Counted from the first letter of the stretch, positions 1 through 9,965 are shown. The stretch is DNA of 64,000 bases from Pseudomonadota bacterium (GCA_023435725.1 JAEYRD010000112.1:1-64000); one strand, 5' to 3'. Numbers and translations: made by a program. Notes: generated by a model not told the origin, from the sequence alone.

Positions 1-56
1 CCCCTCACCCGGATTGCTTCGCAATCCGACCTCTCCCCGCAAGCGGGGCGAGGTGA
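1..56. repeat. Dispersed palindromic repeat at window edge
   Basis: Two short hairpins lie side by side. One is ggattgc-ttc-gcaatcc and the other is ccccgc-aa-gcgggg, both inside an outer pyrimidine/purine-rich frame (cccctcaccc ... gaggtg). It sits just past the folD stop codon, so it could also end that transcript, although there is no T-run. It resembles the intergenic repeats common in bradyrhizobial genomes; that family assignment is from memory. Confidence 0.5.
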
Positions 57-64
57 AGAAAAGG

Positions 65-949
65 CTACACCGCCGGCTTCGGCAGTCCTGCAATCGCGCA
101 AGCCGCACGCAGCGTATTCACCAGCAGGCAGGCAACGGTCATCTGGCCGACGCCGCCCGGCACCGGCGTGATTGCGCCGGCCACTGCGAGTGCTTCCTGA
201 TAGGCGACGTCACCGACGAGGCGGGTCTTGCCATCTTCCCTGGGGATGCGGTTGATGCCGACGTCGATCACGGTCGCACCCGGCTTCAGCCAGTCCCCGC
301 GCACCATCTCCGGCTTGCCGACCGCGGCGTAGACGAGATCGGCGCGCTTCACGAGCCCGGGCAGGTCGCGCGAGCGCGAATGTGCGATCGTCACCGTGGC
401 GTTCTCGTTCAGCAGCAACTGCACGAGCGGGCGGCCGACCAGGTTGGAGCGGCCGATGACGATGGCGTTCATGCCCTCGAGCGAGGCATGCACGCTCTTG
501 GTGAGGATGATGCAGCCGAGCGGCGTGCAGGGCGACAGCGCCTCGAAGCCGCCGGCGAGCCGGCCGGCATTGTTCGGATGCAGCCCGTCGACGTCCTTGG
601 AGGGATCGATGGCGTTGATCACGGCCTCCGTGTTCAGCCCCTTCGGCAGCGGCAGCTGCACCAGGATGCCATGCACGGCCGGATCGCGGTTGAGTTTTGC
701 GACCAGCGCCAGGAGGTCTGCTTGCGAGACGTCGGCCGGCAGCTTGTGCTCGAACGAGGCCATGCCGGCGGCCTGGGTCTGGGTGTGCTTGGAGCGGACA
801 TAGACCTCGCTGGCGGGGTCGCTGCCGACCAGGACCACCGCGAGGCCCGGCACCAGATTGTGCTCGCGCTTGACGCGGGCGACCTCGTCGGCGACCCGCG
901 CGCGGAGCTCCGCAGCAATGACTTTTCCATCGATGATCTTGGCCGTCAT
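65..949 (-). CDS. folD: Bifunctional methylene-THF dehydrogenase / methenyl-THF cyclohydrolase
   Basis: FolD interconverts 5,10-methylene-THF and 10-formyl-THF in the cytoplasm, and so supplies one-carbon units for purine and fMet synthesis. The 294-residue protein has the family hallmarks: YVRSKHTQT with the catalytic lysine, VQLPLPKG, the dinucleotide-binding GRSNLVGRPL, and the C-terminal PVPGGVGQMT. The start is the ATG giving MTAKIIDGK, because anything upstream would run back into the preceding gene. It is the last gene of a yggT-DUF167-folD operon: its ATG begins one base after the DUF167 stop. The length is normal and nothing looks damaged. PurH, which uses the 10-formyl-THF product, is encoded later in the window. 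Confidence 0.97.
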   Translation of the reverse strand: MTAKIIDGKVIAAELRARVADEVARVKREHNLVPGLAVVLVGSDPASEVYVRSKHTQTQAAGMASFEHKLPADVSQADLLALVAKLNRDPAVHGILVQLPLPKGLNTEAVINAIDPSKDVDGLHPNNAGRLAGGFEALSPCTPLGCIILTKSVHASLEGMNAIVIGRSNLVGRPLVQLLLNENATVTIAHSRSRDLPGLVKRADLVYAAVGKPEMVRGDWLKPGATVIDVGINRIPREDGKTRLVGDVAYQEALAVAGAITPVPGGVGQMTVACLLVNTLRAACAIAGLPKPAV

Positions 950-950
950 G

Positions 951-1304
951 TCAGTTCCCTTGGTCTGTCGATTTGGCCGACGTGAGCTGGCGCAGGGCTT
1001 CGCCGAGCCGCGCCGGATCGCCGTCGACCGCAATCTGCTTAAGCCGCGAGGTCGCTCCGGACAGAAGCTTTACGCTGGCCTTGGGGACGCCAAGCGATTT
1101 CGCCAGCAGCACCAAGACGGCCTTGTTGGCCTCGCCGCCATCGGCAATCGCCCGCACCCGCACCTTGAGCACGCTGCGGCCATCGGCCAGCTGGTCGATC
1201 CCATCGATGTCGTCGCGGCCGCCGCGCGGCGTCACCCGCAGCGCAATGCTGATGCCCGCGGCCGAGTAACGCCAAGGTTCCTTGCGAGCTTCTTTGGCAA
1301 CCAA
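951..1304 (-). CDS. DUF167 (YggU-family) protein
   Basis: This is a small 117-residue protein of the DUF167/YggU family, whose biochemical role is unknown. The central stretch SIALRVTPRGGRDDIDG followed by LKVRVRAIADGGEANKA is the family signature. The best in-frame start is a TTG (VAKEARKEPW follows), which lies 15 bases after the yggT stop; I see no ATG that keeps the whole domain. Its stop is one base before the folD ATG, so translation is probably coupled. The YggT-YggU neighbourhood is widely conserved. The start choice is uncertain; the family call is secure. Confidence 0.9.
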   Translation of the reverse strand: MVAKEARKEPWRYSAAGISIALRVTPRGGRDDIDGIDQLADGRSVLKVRVRAIADGGEANKAVLVLLAKSLGVPKASVKLLSGATSRLKQIAVDGDPARLGEALRQLTSAKSTDQGN

Positions 1305-1319
1305 GGCGCCCCAGCCCGC

Positions 1320-1610
1320 TTAGATCACGTTGGGGTAGATGTAGTACAGGATCACCCGCTCGATGAACATGATGATCAGGATCAGGATGATTGGCGAGAT
1401 GTCGAGGCCGCCGAGGCTGGGCAGGAAATTGCGAATCGGCGCCAGGACGGGCTCGGTGATCCGGTACAGGAACTCCGCCACCGCCGAAACGAACTGGTTG
1501 CGGGTGTTCACGACGTTGAAGGCGATCAGCCAGGACAGGATCGCGGAGGCGATCAGCAGCCAGACGTAGAGGTCGAGCACGATGATGACGATGTCGAGAA
1601 CGGCACGCAT
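1320..1610 (-). CDS. YggT family membrane protein
   Basis: The 96-residue protein has two hydrophobic membrane segments, roughly residues 2-25 and 70-92, separated by a loop with the family motif TEPVLAPIRNFLPSLGGLD and followed by SPIILIL. YggT proteins are inner-membrane proteins of poorly defined function, linked in some bacteria to osmotic tolerance or cell-division factors. It is the first gene of the operon with DUF167 and folD. The ATG start gives MRAVLDIVIIVLDLY. The length is typical for single-repeat YggT proteins. Confidence 0.93.
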   Translation of the reverse strand: MRAVLDIVIIVLDLYVWLLIASAILSWLIAFNVVNTRNQFVSAVAEFLYRITEPVLAPIRNFLPSLGGLDISPIILILIIMFIERVILYYIYPNVI

Positions 1611-1799
1611 GGCTTTTGAGAACTCTGGCTTCCGGTCGGGATTGACCCCCGTTTGCTAGATATCGGTTCCCCCGCGCCCAAACAAGGGAAGTCGGTGCCC
1701 GGATGGCTAAAACCGGGTTACACCCGTCCTTGACTTGACCTTGGCGGCGACTTAAATGGCCCCCGGTTGTCGGCCGCATTCACCAGAGCGGCTCGCGAC

Positions 1800-1875
<76 letters not shown>

Positions 1876-1965
1876 GTCTTCGCAGGCTGCGCCTGCTTCG
1901 GCTAGGCAAGCCCTCGCGAAGCGAAGGCTGTCCCGCCATAGCCCGAAGGGCGACGGCGGACGACC
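1876..1965. repeat. Palindrome-rich stretch downstream of tRNA-Ala
   Basis: The bases after the tRNA contain several short inverted repeats, such as cttcgc...gcgaag and cgccatagcccgaagggcgacggcg. These look like the intergenic palindromic elements seen elsewhere in the window. No coding potential is evident, and an integrase or attachment site is not visible. Confidence 0.4.
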
Positions 1966-1977
1966 TCCGGCAAATCC

Positions 1978-2790
1978 CTACTTCCCCGTGAACCTTGGCG
2001 GCCGCTTCTCCATGAAGCTCGCGACCCCCTCCCTGAAATCGCTGCCGTTGAGCGCCACCATCATCTCGCGGTTGGCCTCGATCGTCGCTTCCGCCAGGGT
2101 CTGGAACGGCACCTCGTAGAGCTGCCGCTTGATCACGGCCATCGCGCTCGGCGAGACGAAGTCGGCGAGGTCGCGGGCATAGGCGTAGGTTTCCTCGCGG
2201 AGCTTCTCAGGCGAGCAGAGCCGGTTGACCAATCCGATCCGCAGCGCCTCCTCGCTCGAAACGCGGCGGGCCGAGAGCAGCAGGTCCATCGCGTTGGCAT
2301 GGCCGACGATGCGCGGCAGCATCCAGGACATTCCATGTTCGGCGATAAGTCCGCGCCGCGCGAAAGCTGTCGTGAACACGGTATTGTCCGCGGCAAAACG
2401 CAGATCGCAATAGAGCGCGTGGACGAGGCCGATGCCGGCGGTCGCGCCATTGAGCATGGCGATCACAGGCTTGCCAATCGACGGATAGAAGCCATAGCGC
2501 GTCTGCCAGTCCGGCCGCCGGTTCATGTCGAAGGGCGGCAGATTCGACGCGCGCCTGACGTCGTTGGGATCGAGCCCCTTCAGCGCATCCATGTCTGCAC
2601 CGGCGCAGAACGCCCGGCCCGCGCCGGTGAGCACGATGACGCGAACATCGTCATCGGCGCTTGACGCTGCCATCGCGTGACGCACGTCGCGCTCCATGAC
2701 CGGCGTCCACGCATTCATGCGGTCCGGACGATTGAGCGTGATGGTCGCGATCTTGTCGCTCACCTCATAGAGAATGTGTTCATAGGCCAT
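1978..2790 (-). CDS. Enoyl-CoA hydratase/isomerase family protein
   Basis: This 270-residue protein is a crotonase-fold enzyme acting on an acyl-CoA. The oxyanion-hole segments are visible as GAGRAFCAGADMDAL and MLNGATAGIGLVHA. In the catalytic region, RRGLIAEHGMSWMLPRIVG, one acidic residue is kept, but the first canonical glutamate of classical hydratases appears to be alanine/arginine, so the exact reaction cannot be read off. The ATG start (MAYEHILYEV) is well placed. The gene stands alone, with a monocistronic look. Substrate is unknown. Confidence 0.9.
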   Translation of the reverse strand: MAYEHILYEVSDKIATITLNRPDRMNAWTPVMERDVRHAMAASSADDDVRVIVLTGAGRAFCAGADMDALKGLDPNDVRRASNLPPFDMNRRPDWQTRYGFYPSIGKPVIAMLNGATAGIGLVHALYCDLRFAADNTVFTTAFARRGLIAEHGMSWMLPRIVGHANAMDLLLSARRVSSEEALRIGLVNRLCSPEKLREETYAYARDLADFVSPSAMAVIKRQLYEVPFQTLAEATIEANREMMVALNGSDFREGVASFMEKRPPRFTGK

Positions 2791-2889
2791 GACGCTCTCC
2801 CTTTCTGTGCCGGCGCATGTTCGCGTGCGCTCGTTTGACGAGAGCCTAGCATATCCGGGAATGAGGCAGGGACTTGCGCGAAGGCGCGA

Positions 2890-3639
<750 letters not shown>

Positions 3640-3804
3640 CACGTCTGCACCACCAAACCTGTCCGTCCGGAACAACATGGCCCTTGCGACTGCTATCGGT
3701 TCAGACCGCCAGCATAGCTAAGCGATGGTTAATTTCGTGTGAGTTCGGGCACACACACCGATATTGAAGCAAGCTCCGGGCCACGACAGGCGCGTCGGGC
3801 TTTC

Positions 3805-4584
3805 CTAGTGCCTCTGCCGCTGGAACCGACTGGTGGCGGCCAGGATAAAGCCGCGTGGGAAGAAACGCAGCGCGAACGGCACGATCTTGATGCCCAAACC
3901 AGGCAGCACCGCCCGTTTGTTGGCCATCAGGCCGCGATAGGCCTCCCGTGCAACATCGGCGGCGGAGACGTTGAGAATGGCCGTGTCGTGTCCGTCCCCA
4001 ACGCCGGCGCGGGCCTGGAATTCGGTGGGCACCGGACCCGGGCAAAGTACGGTGACGCGAACGCCGCGCGGCGCAAGCTCCGCCCGCAAGGCTTCGGTGA
4101 AGGAAATGACATACGCCTTCGATGCGTAGTAGACGGCCATGCCGGGGCCGGGGAGGAAGCCCGCGACCGATCCCACATTGAGAAGGCCACCCTTGTTCTT
4201 GATGAGTTGATCCGCAAAGCGCAGCGACAGATCGGTCAGAGCCCGGACGTTGACGTCGACGATGCCGACCTGCTCGGCGCGGTCGCACTCGATCGCATCA
4301 CCGAATACGCCGAAGCCCGCATTGTTGACGAGATGGTCGAGCTCGACGGCCTCGGCGGCGAGCGCTGCGGCGATCTTATCCCCGGCATCCGCTTGCTGGA
4401 GATCGCAGGCGATCACGATCGGCTTCTTGCCGCCCTTGGCGGCGAGCTCGCTCGCGAGCGCCTCGAGCCGGTCCACACGCCGCGCCGTCAGCGCGAGGCG
4501 GTGTCCATTGGCGGCGAATACACGCGCCAGCTCCGTGCCGATGCCCGCCGAAGCACCGGTGATCAACGTTACCCGCTCAGTCAC
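3805..4584 (-). CDS. Short-chain dehydrogenase/reductase (SDR)
   Basis: This 259-residue SDR has the NAD(P)-binding TGASAGIGTE at its N-terminus, the NNAGFG structural motif, and the catalytic YxxxK as YASKAY, preceded by the active-site serine in NVGSVAGF. The conserved TPGP-like region is present as LCPGPVPTEF. The start is taken as GTG in front of TERVTLITGAS, which fits SDR N-termini; upstream ATG codons would add an unlikely tail. The C-terminal LAATSRFQRQRH is basic. Substrate cannot be inferred from the neighbours. Confidence 0.92.
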   Translation of the reverse strand: MTERVTLITGASAGIGTELARVFAANGHRLALTARRVDRLEALASELAAKGGKKPIVIACDLQQADAGDKIAAALAAEAVELDHLVNNAGFGVFGDAIECDRAEQVGIVDVNVRALTDLSLRFADQLIKNKGGLLNVGSVAGFLPGPGMAVYYASKAYVISFTEALRAELAPRGVRVTVLCPGPVPTEFQARAGVGDGHDTAILNVSAADVAREAYRGLMANKRAVLPGLGIKIVPFALRFFPRGFILAATSRFQRQRH

Positions 4585-4814
4585 GATCGAAGTCTCTTGA
4601 ATTGAAGTTTCTTGGCCCCGCAATGGCAGAACGAGAGCATAGGCCATGCGCGACAGACAAGCTGTACTGGCAGCATGGCCGCTTGAGCGGACATCAGGCA
4701 GACCCGGAAAAGTCCCGGATTTACAAAGGGCTCCGGAACCGGGCCGGCCGGCGGATACATTAAAGTTTCGTCATGTGACCCGCACAACCACCGATAATGC
4801 GGCGTGGACGCAGC

Positions 4815-5291
4815 TCAACCGCCGACGGCGCCGTCCACGGCGCGCTCGGCGACGGCGTGCTTCAGCTCGATCCGGTCGCGCTGGGAAATGCCTAGCAGGT
4901 CGGAGGCGCGCCAGACGACGTTGTCCTCGAACTCGCTGACCTGGCCGTCGGCATAGACCAGTTCCCACATCATCTGGACAATGCGCTTGCGGCCCTCTTC
5001 ATCGAGCGAGCGCATGATGATGCTGGTGAAACGATAGAGGTCGACCGCCTCGCCCTCGACCTGGGTCGCGTCGGCGATCAGCCGGTCCGCGGTGCCGCGG
5101 TCGAGCCCGAAATGACTTTCGATCAGGTTGTGCAGCTTGCGCTGCTCCGCCGCGGTCGGCTGGCCGTCCAGCGAGACCACGTGGACCAGCAGCGCGGTCG
5201 CCGCCAGTCGATAATCGCTGTCGCCGAATATACGATCCTGGGCATGAGGGGCGACAATGTCGGCGATGAATTGGCGCAGGCCGTCGAGCAT
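4815..5291 (-). CDS. TerB-family (DjlA N-terminal-like) protein
   Basis: The 158-residue helical protein matches TerB/DjlA-N domains. It has paired acidic helix motifs, VVSLDGQPTAAE near residue 40 and LVYADGQVSEFED near residue 112, which are the pseudo-repeated putative metal-binding sites of the family. No J domain or membrane segment is present. Family members are implicated in tellurite or envelope-stress responses, but stand-alone alphaproteobacterial versions are uncharacterised. The ATG gives MLDGLRQFIAD. Confidence 0.88.
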   Translation of the reverse strand: MLDGLRQFIADIVAPHAQDRIFGDSDYRLAATALLVHVVSLDGQPTAAEQRKLHNLIESHFGLDRGTADRLIADATQVEGEAVDLYRFTSIIMRSLDEEGRKRIVQMMWELVYADGQVSEFEDNVVWRASDLLGISQRDRIELKHAVAERAVDGAVGG

Positions 5292-5595
5292 AAGGTCCTA
5301 CCGAAATGAATGAGGCCGCGGGGGCGCGGCCGCTACCTGCATTATATGAGTGGGAAACTCAACCGGCGCAACGTGCGTCAGTTCCGCGGCGCCATTACGT
5401 TTCGGCAATCTGGGAGCGCCGGTTACTGGCTTGGCCGGCTTCTCCCCGCCAGGAGGACGGATGTTTGGCGCGCATCCGCCTCAACAACGTCATTGCGAGC
5501 GCAGCGAAGCAATCCGGAGTCCCTCCGCGGAGACAGACTGGATTGCTCCGCTGCGCTCGCAATGACGATGAGTTATGGCGACCGTCGTAGATCCC
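5292..5595. other. Intergenic region with one palindromic repeat
   Basis: This stretch of about 300 bases separates the TerB-like gene from the 3' end of the cyclase gene. The only clear structure is the inverted repeat at 5488-5567. The first 190 bases should hold the promoter of the TerB gene, but I cannot point to convincing -35/-10 boxes. No open frame here has a recognisable product. Confidence 0.6.
5488..5567. repeat. Long inverted repeat (cgtcattgcgagc type)
   Basis: The left arm cgtcattgcgagcgcagcg and its continuation to aatcc are mirrored by ggattgctccgctgcgctcg and its continuation to aatgacg. Arms of about 28 bases flank a loop near 24 bases. This is a dispersed palindromic element. 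A half copy with the same end, tcgctcgcaatgacg, occurs at 41663-41692. Confidence 0.8.
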
Positions 5596-7005
5596 TCACG
5601 GGATCTCGTACACCACCATCTTGTCGGCGATGCCGCGCAGCGCAGCCTGCTTCTGGATCGGCCTGATCGCGCGCCGCTGAAGCACTTCGGCGACCGCGGG
5701 TGCATCCAGCACCGGTCCGGTGATGTGGATCTCCTGCGCGGTCGACAGGCTCTGCACGCGGGCGGCGATGTTGACGGTCTGACCGAAATAGTCCTGACGC
5801 TCGTTGAGCATCACCGCGAGACACGGCCCCTCATGAATGCCGATCTTGACGATGAGATCGGCGGTGCCGCGCTGCTTGTTGAGCTCGTCCATCGCCGTAC
5901 GCATGCGCAGGCCGGCGGCGATCGCGTGTTCGGGGCGGATGAAGGTTGCCATCACCGCGTCGCCAATCGTCTTCACCACCGCGCCCTTCTCGGAGGAGAT
6001 GATCTCGAGCAGAGCATGGAAATGCGCGCGCACGAGATCGAAGGCGGCGAGATCGCCGACGCGCTCATAGAGCGCGGTCGAGCCCTTGAGGTCGGTGAAC
6101 AGGAACGTCAACGAGGTGATCTGGAGCCGCTGGTCGATATTGAGATTGTCCGCCTTGAACACGTCGCGAAAGGTCTGGTTCGACAGCATCCGCTTGGCGG
6201 TGAGGAACGGCTTGCGCTTGCCGATCAGATGATGAAGCGCCTCGGCCGCGATGAACACCGACGGCAGCGCGCGCACGCTCGCCTGGTTCTTGAGCGTCAG
6301 GTTCAGCGGGCCCGGGCGCAGGCTGACAGTCTTCGTCGGCGACGGCTCGTTGCTGTAGGCGATCGAGAGCTCTTGCGGCTCGGTGACCGGCTCGCCCTGC
6401 ACGTCGATGAACAGCGCGGCATGGGTGATCGGCTCGAAGACAATGATGAACTGCGCAGGCAGTTGCAGCGAGATCGTGGTGGTCTCGCCGTGCGGCAGGT
6501 CGCGCGTCGCAAGCGTCACCTCGTTTGCGAGCGTCGCGACGGATTCCTCCGTGAAATCGACGCCGGAGCTCCAATACATCTGCTTGTAGTATTCCCACAC
6601 CGGAAGCGTGTCGGGATCGTGCGCCGCGATCCGGCGTACCCGCGGATTGACGGTGAAGGAGACCTCGACCTGATCGTCGACATTCGGCTTATACCCGCAA
6701 GCGCAGAGCGCGCAGTGGTAATCGTCCGTCTTCAGCGCCTTCAGCGTCGAGTGCGCGCCGAGCACACCGCCGCAGCCCGGGCATAGCACGTTCCAGCCGA
6801 GGTCGAACAAGCCGAGCCGTGCCGAATGCAGGAATGCCGAGATCGTCCGCTCTTCGTCCAGACCGTGCAGCCTGGAGAAATCGATGGCATTGACGCGATT
6901 GAGCTCGTGATCCCTGCCGTGCTCCACGAGACGCGCGATCGCGTCGACTGCCTTGGGATCGGCGGCCTGCTTCAGGGCAGAGAATTGAGACCGGGTATCA
7001 TTCAT
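5596..7005 (-). CDS. Class III adenylate cyclase with N-terminal DUF5939/zinc-ribbon region
   Basis: The 469-residue protein makes cyclic AMP, as far as its motifs tell. The C-terminal third is a class III cyclase domain: FLFTDLKGST and KTIGDAVMATF carry the two metal-binding aspartates and the adenine-contacting lysine, and QTVNIAARV carries the transition-state N-x3-R pair. The N-terminal part (to about residue 270) fits DUF5939 as I know it. It includes a four-cysteine zinc-ribbon pattern, CPGCGG ... CALCACG, near residues 74-104. There is no membrane segment, so it is probably cytoplasmic. A second, differently built cyclase is encoded at 21058-22137. Start MNDTRSQF is the only sensible ATG. 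Confidence 0.9.
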   Translation of the reverse strand: MNDTRSQFSALKQAADPKAVDAIARLVEHGRDHELNRVNAIDFSRLHGLDEERTISAFLHSARLGLFDLGWNVLCPGCGGVLGAHSTLKALKTDDYHCALCACGYKPNVDDQVEVSFTVNPRVRRIAAHDPDTLPVWEYYKQMYWSSGVDFTEESVATLANEVTLATRDLPHGETTTISLQLPAQFIIVFEPITHAALFIDVQGEPVTEPQELSIAYSNEPSPTKTVSLRPGPLNLTLKNQASVRALPSVFIAAEALHHLIGKRKPFLTAKRMLSNQTFRDVFKADNLNIDQRLQITSLTFLFTDLKGSTALYERVGDLAAFDLVRAHFHALLEIISSEKGAVVKTIGDAVMATFIRPEHAIAAGLRMRTAMDELNKQRGTADLIVKIGIHEGPCLAVMLNERQDYFGQTVNIAARVQSLSTAQEIHITGPVLDAPAVAEVLQRRAIRPIQKQAALRGIADKMVVYEIP

Positions 7006-7055
7006 GGCGCAACTCTATCTAGGGCGAATCACGCCATCGGCCAGACGCTTGCCTG

Positions 7056-8423
7056 TCACCGGCGCGTGATGCGGAACATGGGTGAATGGTCCGGCTGGGT
7101 CGTGACGACACCGTGCGGAATCACGGGAGCCGTGTCGGCCAGCTCGACGCGGAACGCACCGATGAGCCGGGCCAGCGCCAGCACGGATTCGGCTTGCGCA
7201 AACGGCGCACCGATGCAGACGCGCGGACCCGCACCGAACGGCAGGTAAGCGAAACGATCCGGCGCTTCGGTCGACATGAAGCGCTTTGGAATGAACGCGT
7301 TCGGCTGATCCCACAGCTTCTCGTGCCGGTGCAGCAGCCACGGTGCGATCATGATGATGTCGCCCTTGCCGATCTCGACGCCGGCGGCGTTGTCCTTCTC
7401 GCGCGCCGCCCGTGCGATCAGGAACGCCGACGGATAAAGCCGCATGGTCTCGTCGATCACGGCGCGGGTGAATTTCTGCTTGTCGATGTCGGCCTTACTG
7501 TCGAGATGCGCGCCGCGGGTCTCGGAGGCGACCTCCTCCTGCGTCTCCGGATCGAGCGCGAGCAGGTACAGCGCCCAGAACAGCGCGATTGCCGTGGTCT
7601 CGTGGCCGGCGAGAATCATGGTCGCGACTTCGTCGACGAGTTCCGCGTCGGAAAAGCCTTTGCCCGTTACGGAATCGCGCGCCTCGTCCATGAGATCGAA
7701 CAGATCGCGCGGCGGCGCGCCGTCCTTTTTCCCGGCCACACGCCGCTCCGCGATCAGCATCGCGACGAATTCGGTCCAGCGCTCGCGGAAACGAGCACGG
7801 GCAAAATCCATCGGGCTCGGCCAAGACAGCGGCAGAAGCATGTCGAGAAAGTACGGCCGTGCCAGCCGCTCCCCGTATTCCATGACGAAATTGCGCAGGG
7901 TCGCACCATGGCGATCCATGCCGAACGAGAACATCGTCCGCCCGGCGATCTCAAGCGTCATGCGCTGCATGATCTCGCGCAAATCCACCGGATCGCCCGC
8001 GCTCGCGTCGAGCTTCGCGATGGTCTCGTCGAGCACCGCCGTCATGTGCGGAACGAGGTCCCCAGTCGCTTTCGGCGTGAACGCCGGCGCAAGCGTGCGA
8101 CGCTGAAACGACCACGAATGGCCTTCTGCGGTCAGGACACCATCACCGACCACCGGACGCAGCACGCGGAAACCGGCCGGCGTGCGTGTGTAATTCTCGT
8201 AATTGCTGAGCAGGACGTGCCGGATTGCATCCGGCTGGTTCAAAATGAAGCTGTTGCGAAGGACGAAGCGGCCTTTGATGACGTCTTCCTCGTAGGCGCT
8301 CTGCCCCCAGGTTGCGATCATGTTTTGCCTGATCACCGCGAGCCGGGCGAAGAACGACATGTCGTCCGGCGCACGCGGCGGGGTCGGAGGGACGATCGGC
8401 CGACGCATGCTGGCGACATTCAT
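7056..8423 (-). CDS. Cytochrome P450
   Basis: This 455-residue heme monooxygenase shows all P450 landmarks: the I-helix AGHETTA oxygen-binding groove, the K-helix ETMR, the PERF-like FIPKRFM, and the heme-thiolate loop FGAGPRVCIG with the cysteine ligand. No membrane anchor is present, so it is a soluble bacterial enzyme needing separate redox partners, which are not encoded nearby. The start is set at ATG of MNVASMRRP because GGGAG lies at a good distance; an ATG ten codons upstream is less likely. It begins 34 bases after the stop of the Tat-exported hydrolase gene on the same strand, so the two may be co-transcribed. Substrate unknown. Confidence 0.94.
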   Translation of the reverse strand: MNVASMRRPIVPPTPPRAPDDMSFFARLAVIRQNMIATWGQSAYEEDVIKGRFVLRNSFILNQPDAIRHVLLSNYENYTRTPAGFRVLRPVVGDGVLTAEGHSWSFQRRTLAPAFTPKATGDLVPHMTAVLDETIAKLDASAGDPVDLREIMQRMTLEIAGRTMFSFGMDRHGATLRNFVMEYGERLARPYFLDMLLPLSWPSPMDFARARFRERWTEFVAMLIAERRVAGKKDGAPPRDLFDLMDEARDSVTGKGFSDAELVDEVATMILAGHETTAIALFWALYLLALDPETQEEVASETRGAHLDSKADIDKQKFTRAVIDETMRLYPSAFLIARAAREKDNAAGVEIGKGDIIMIAPWLLHRHEKLWDQPNAFIPKRFMSTEAPDRFAYLPFGAGPRVCIGAPFAQAESVLALARLIGAFRVELADTAPVIPHGVVTTQPDHSPMFRITRR

Positions 8424-8457
8424 GGCTCGCTCCCGCAGATGTGACGCAGGCAAATAG

Positions 8458-9828
8458 CTAGTAAGTCAGCTCGGCAATCGCAATCCTGTTCTCGGCGGCG
8501 GGCCAGGCGCGTGCCACAATCCGCTCCTTGTTGAACTGGGCGACGACGTTACGCCCGACTTCGGCGGCCGGAAAGCGCAGTGTTGCTGCCGAATCCGTGG
8601 GCACACCTGGCTTAACGTCGGCCGGCTCCTTGCCGTCGAACAACACCACGTCCCGCGGCAAGCCGAAATAGCCACGCGGACGCGACATGATCACGACAGC
8701 GCCGGCGTCCTTGTCCACCGGCCCGAGCGGGCGCGCGGCGCGCAGGTGGACGACGTCGGACGAGCGCGGGAAGGGCGAACGGTAGATGTGTGTCGTCGGC
8801 GCGCCAGGCGACGTCAGGACGAATTCGAGCGACCAGGTAGACTCGACCTGCGCCGGCCCCCAGCGGCCATCGGCGCCGGCCTTCGAGCTATGCACCGCGC
8901 TGCCCGTGCGCTCCCCGGTTTCGGGATCGACGCGGAAGATCTCGACGGCCGCATCCGCAACCGGACGATTGGTCGGCACGCCACCGGGCGTGCCCGTCAC
9001 GAGGCCGCTCAGCTTGACGCTTTGCTCCGGCACGATCGCAATGCGCGCGGGCTCGCGACCCGCGATGAATTTGTAGATCTCGCGGAAGGCTCTGGGGTGG
9101 AACGCCACTTCGCGATGATCGAGCGCGCCGAGCACAAGGTTGGTGGCGCCCTTCAGCTCGGGACCTTCAGCGGTGACGCCGGTCGGCACGCCGGGCTTGC
9201 CGATGAAGCGTCCGTCGGCCTGCGCGTACTTGTCCATGCCGTCGCTGCGCAAGGTGAGGAAGGCAACGCCCGGGGTCACCTCGCTCTCGCCCTCGTTCAA
9301 GCTGCGCAAGAAGGTGCCACGGCCGTTGAACTCATTGTTTGGCTGGTCGTCGGTCGCGAACACGCCGTGATTGGGCGTGCCGCACAGAACGGCGTGGCTG
9401 ACATCGCCCGCGCCGCCATTCCTGATGACGTTGCGAATTGCATCACCGCCGCGCGAGCTGCCGACCAGCGCCACGCGGGAGGCGCCGGTGCGACGCTTGA
9501 GCTCGGCAATGGATGCGGCAAGCTCGCGGCGCTGATCCTCGGTCGAGGAGCGACCCGTCTGCTCGACCTTGTCGTCGCTCCGCGCCAGCGGATCGGTGAA
9601 ATTGATCGCCAGCATGCGATCACGTGCGATGCCGTTGGATTCCATCCGCCAAAGCGTCGTCATCCAGAGCGCGTCGTAGTCGCCATTACCGTGGACAAAC
9701 AGGATCGGAGGAATTTCGGTCGGCGCAGCGGCGGGAGCAGTTTGGGCCAGCGCGCCCGTCCGCAAGCTCGCAACCGCGAAAGAGAGCGCGCCCGCTCCCT
9801 GCAAGATCGTCCGTCGCGACAGCCTCAT
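8458..9828 (-). CDS. Tat-exported alpha/beta hydrolase
   Basis: The 456-residue precursor starts with a twin-arginine signal, MRLSRRTILQGAG followed by a hydrophobic stretch and a likely cleavage after GALAQ. The mature part opens with PPILFVHGNGDYDALW, an alpha/beta-hydrolase oxyanion loop, and has the nucleophile elbow VGSSRGGD. The C-terminal third (after about residue 280) contains immunoglobulin-like or beta-rich sequence with GLVTGTPGGVP. It is probably a periplasmic esterase or lipase; its substrate is unknown. The start is supported by GGGGAGGA just upstream. The P450 gene follows on the same strand. Confidence 0.85.
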   Translation of the reverse strand: MRLSRRTILQGAGALSFAVASLRTGALAQTAPAAAPTEIPPILFVHGNGDYDALWMTTLWRMESNGIARDRMLAINFTDPLARSDDKVEQTGRSSTEDQRRELAASIAELKRRTGASRVALVGSSRGGDAIRNVIRNGGAGDVSHAVLCGTPNHGVFATDDQPNNEFNGRGTFLRSLNEGESEVTPGVAFLTLRSDGMDKYAQADGRFIGKPGVPTGVTAEGPELKGATNLVLGALDHREVAFHPRAFREIYKFIAGREPARIAIVPEQSVKLSGLVTGTPGGVPTNRPVADAAVEIFRVDPETGERTGSAVHSSKAGADGRWGPAQVESTWSLEFVLTSPGAPTTHIYRSPFPRSSDVVHLRAARPLGPVDKDAGAVVIMSRPRGYFGLPRDVVLFDGKEPADVKPGVPTDSAATLRFPAAEVGRNVVAQFNKERIVARAWPAAENRIAIAELTY

Positions 9829-9965
9829 ATGTTCCTCCCCGGCAAAACCATGTCTTTGCACCGCTTATAGCGGCCTAACCACTGGACAGCGAACGACTTT
9901 CGCAGGCATCACTAAACCCGCCGGAATCGCCAAGACCACTTCTGCCAGCCCATATGGAAGGGGAT

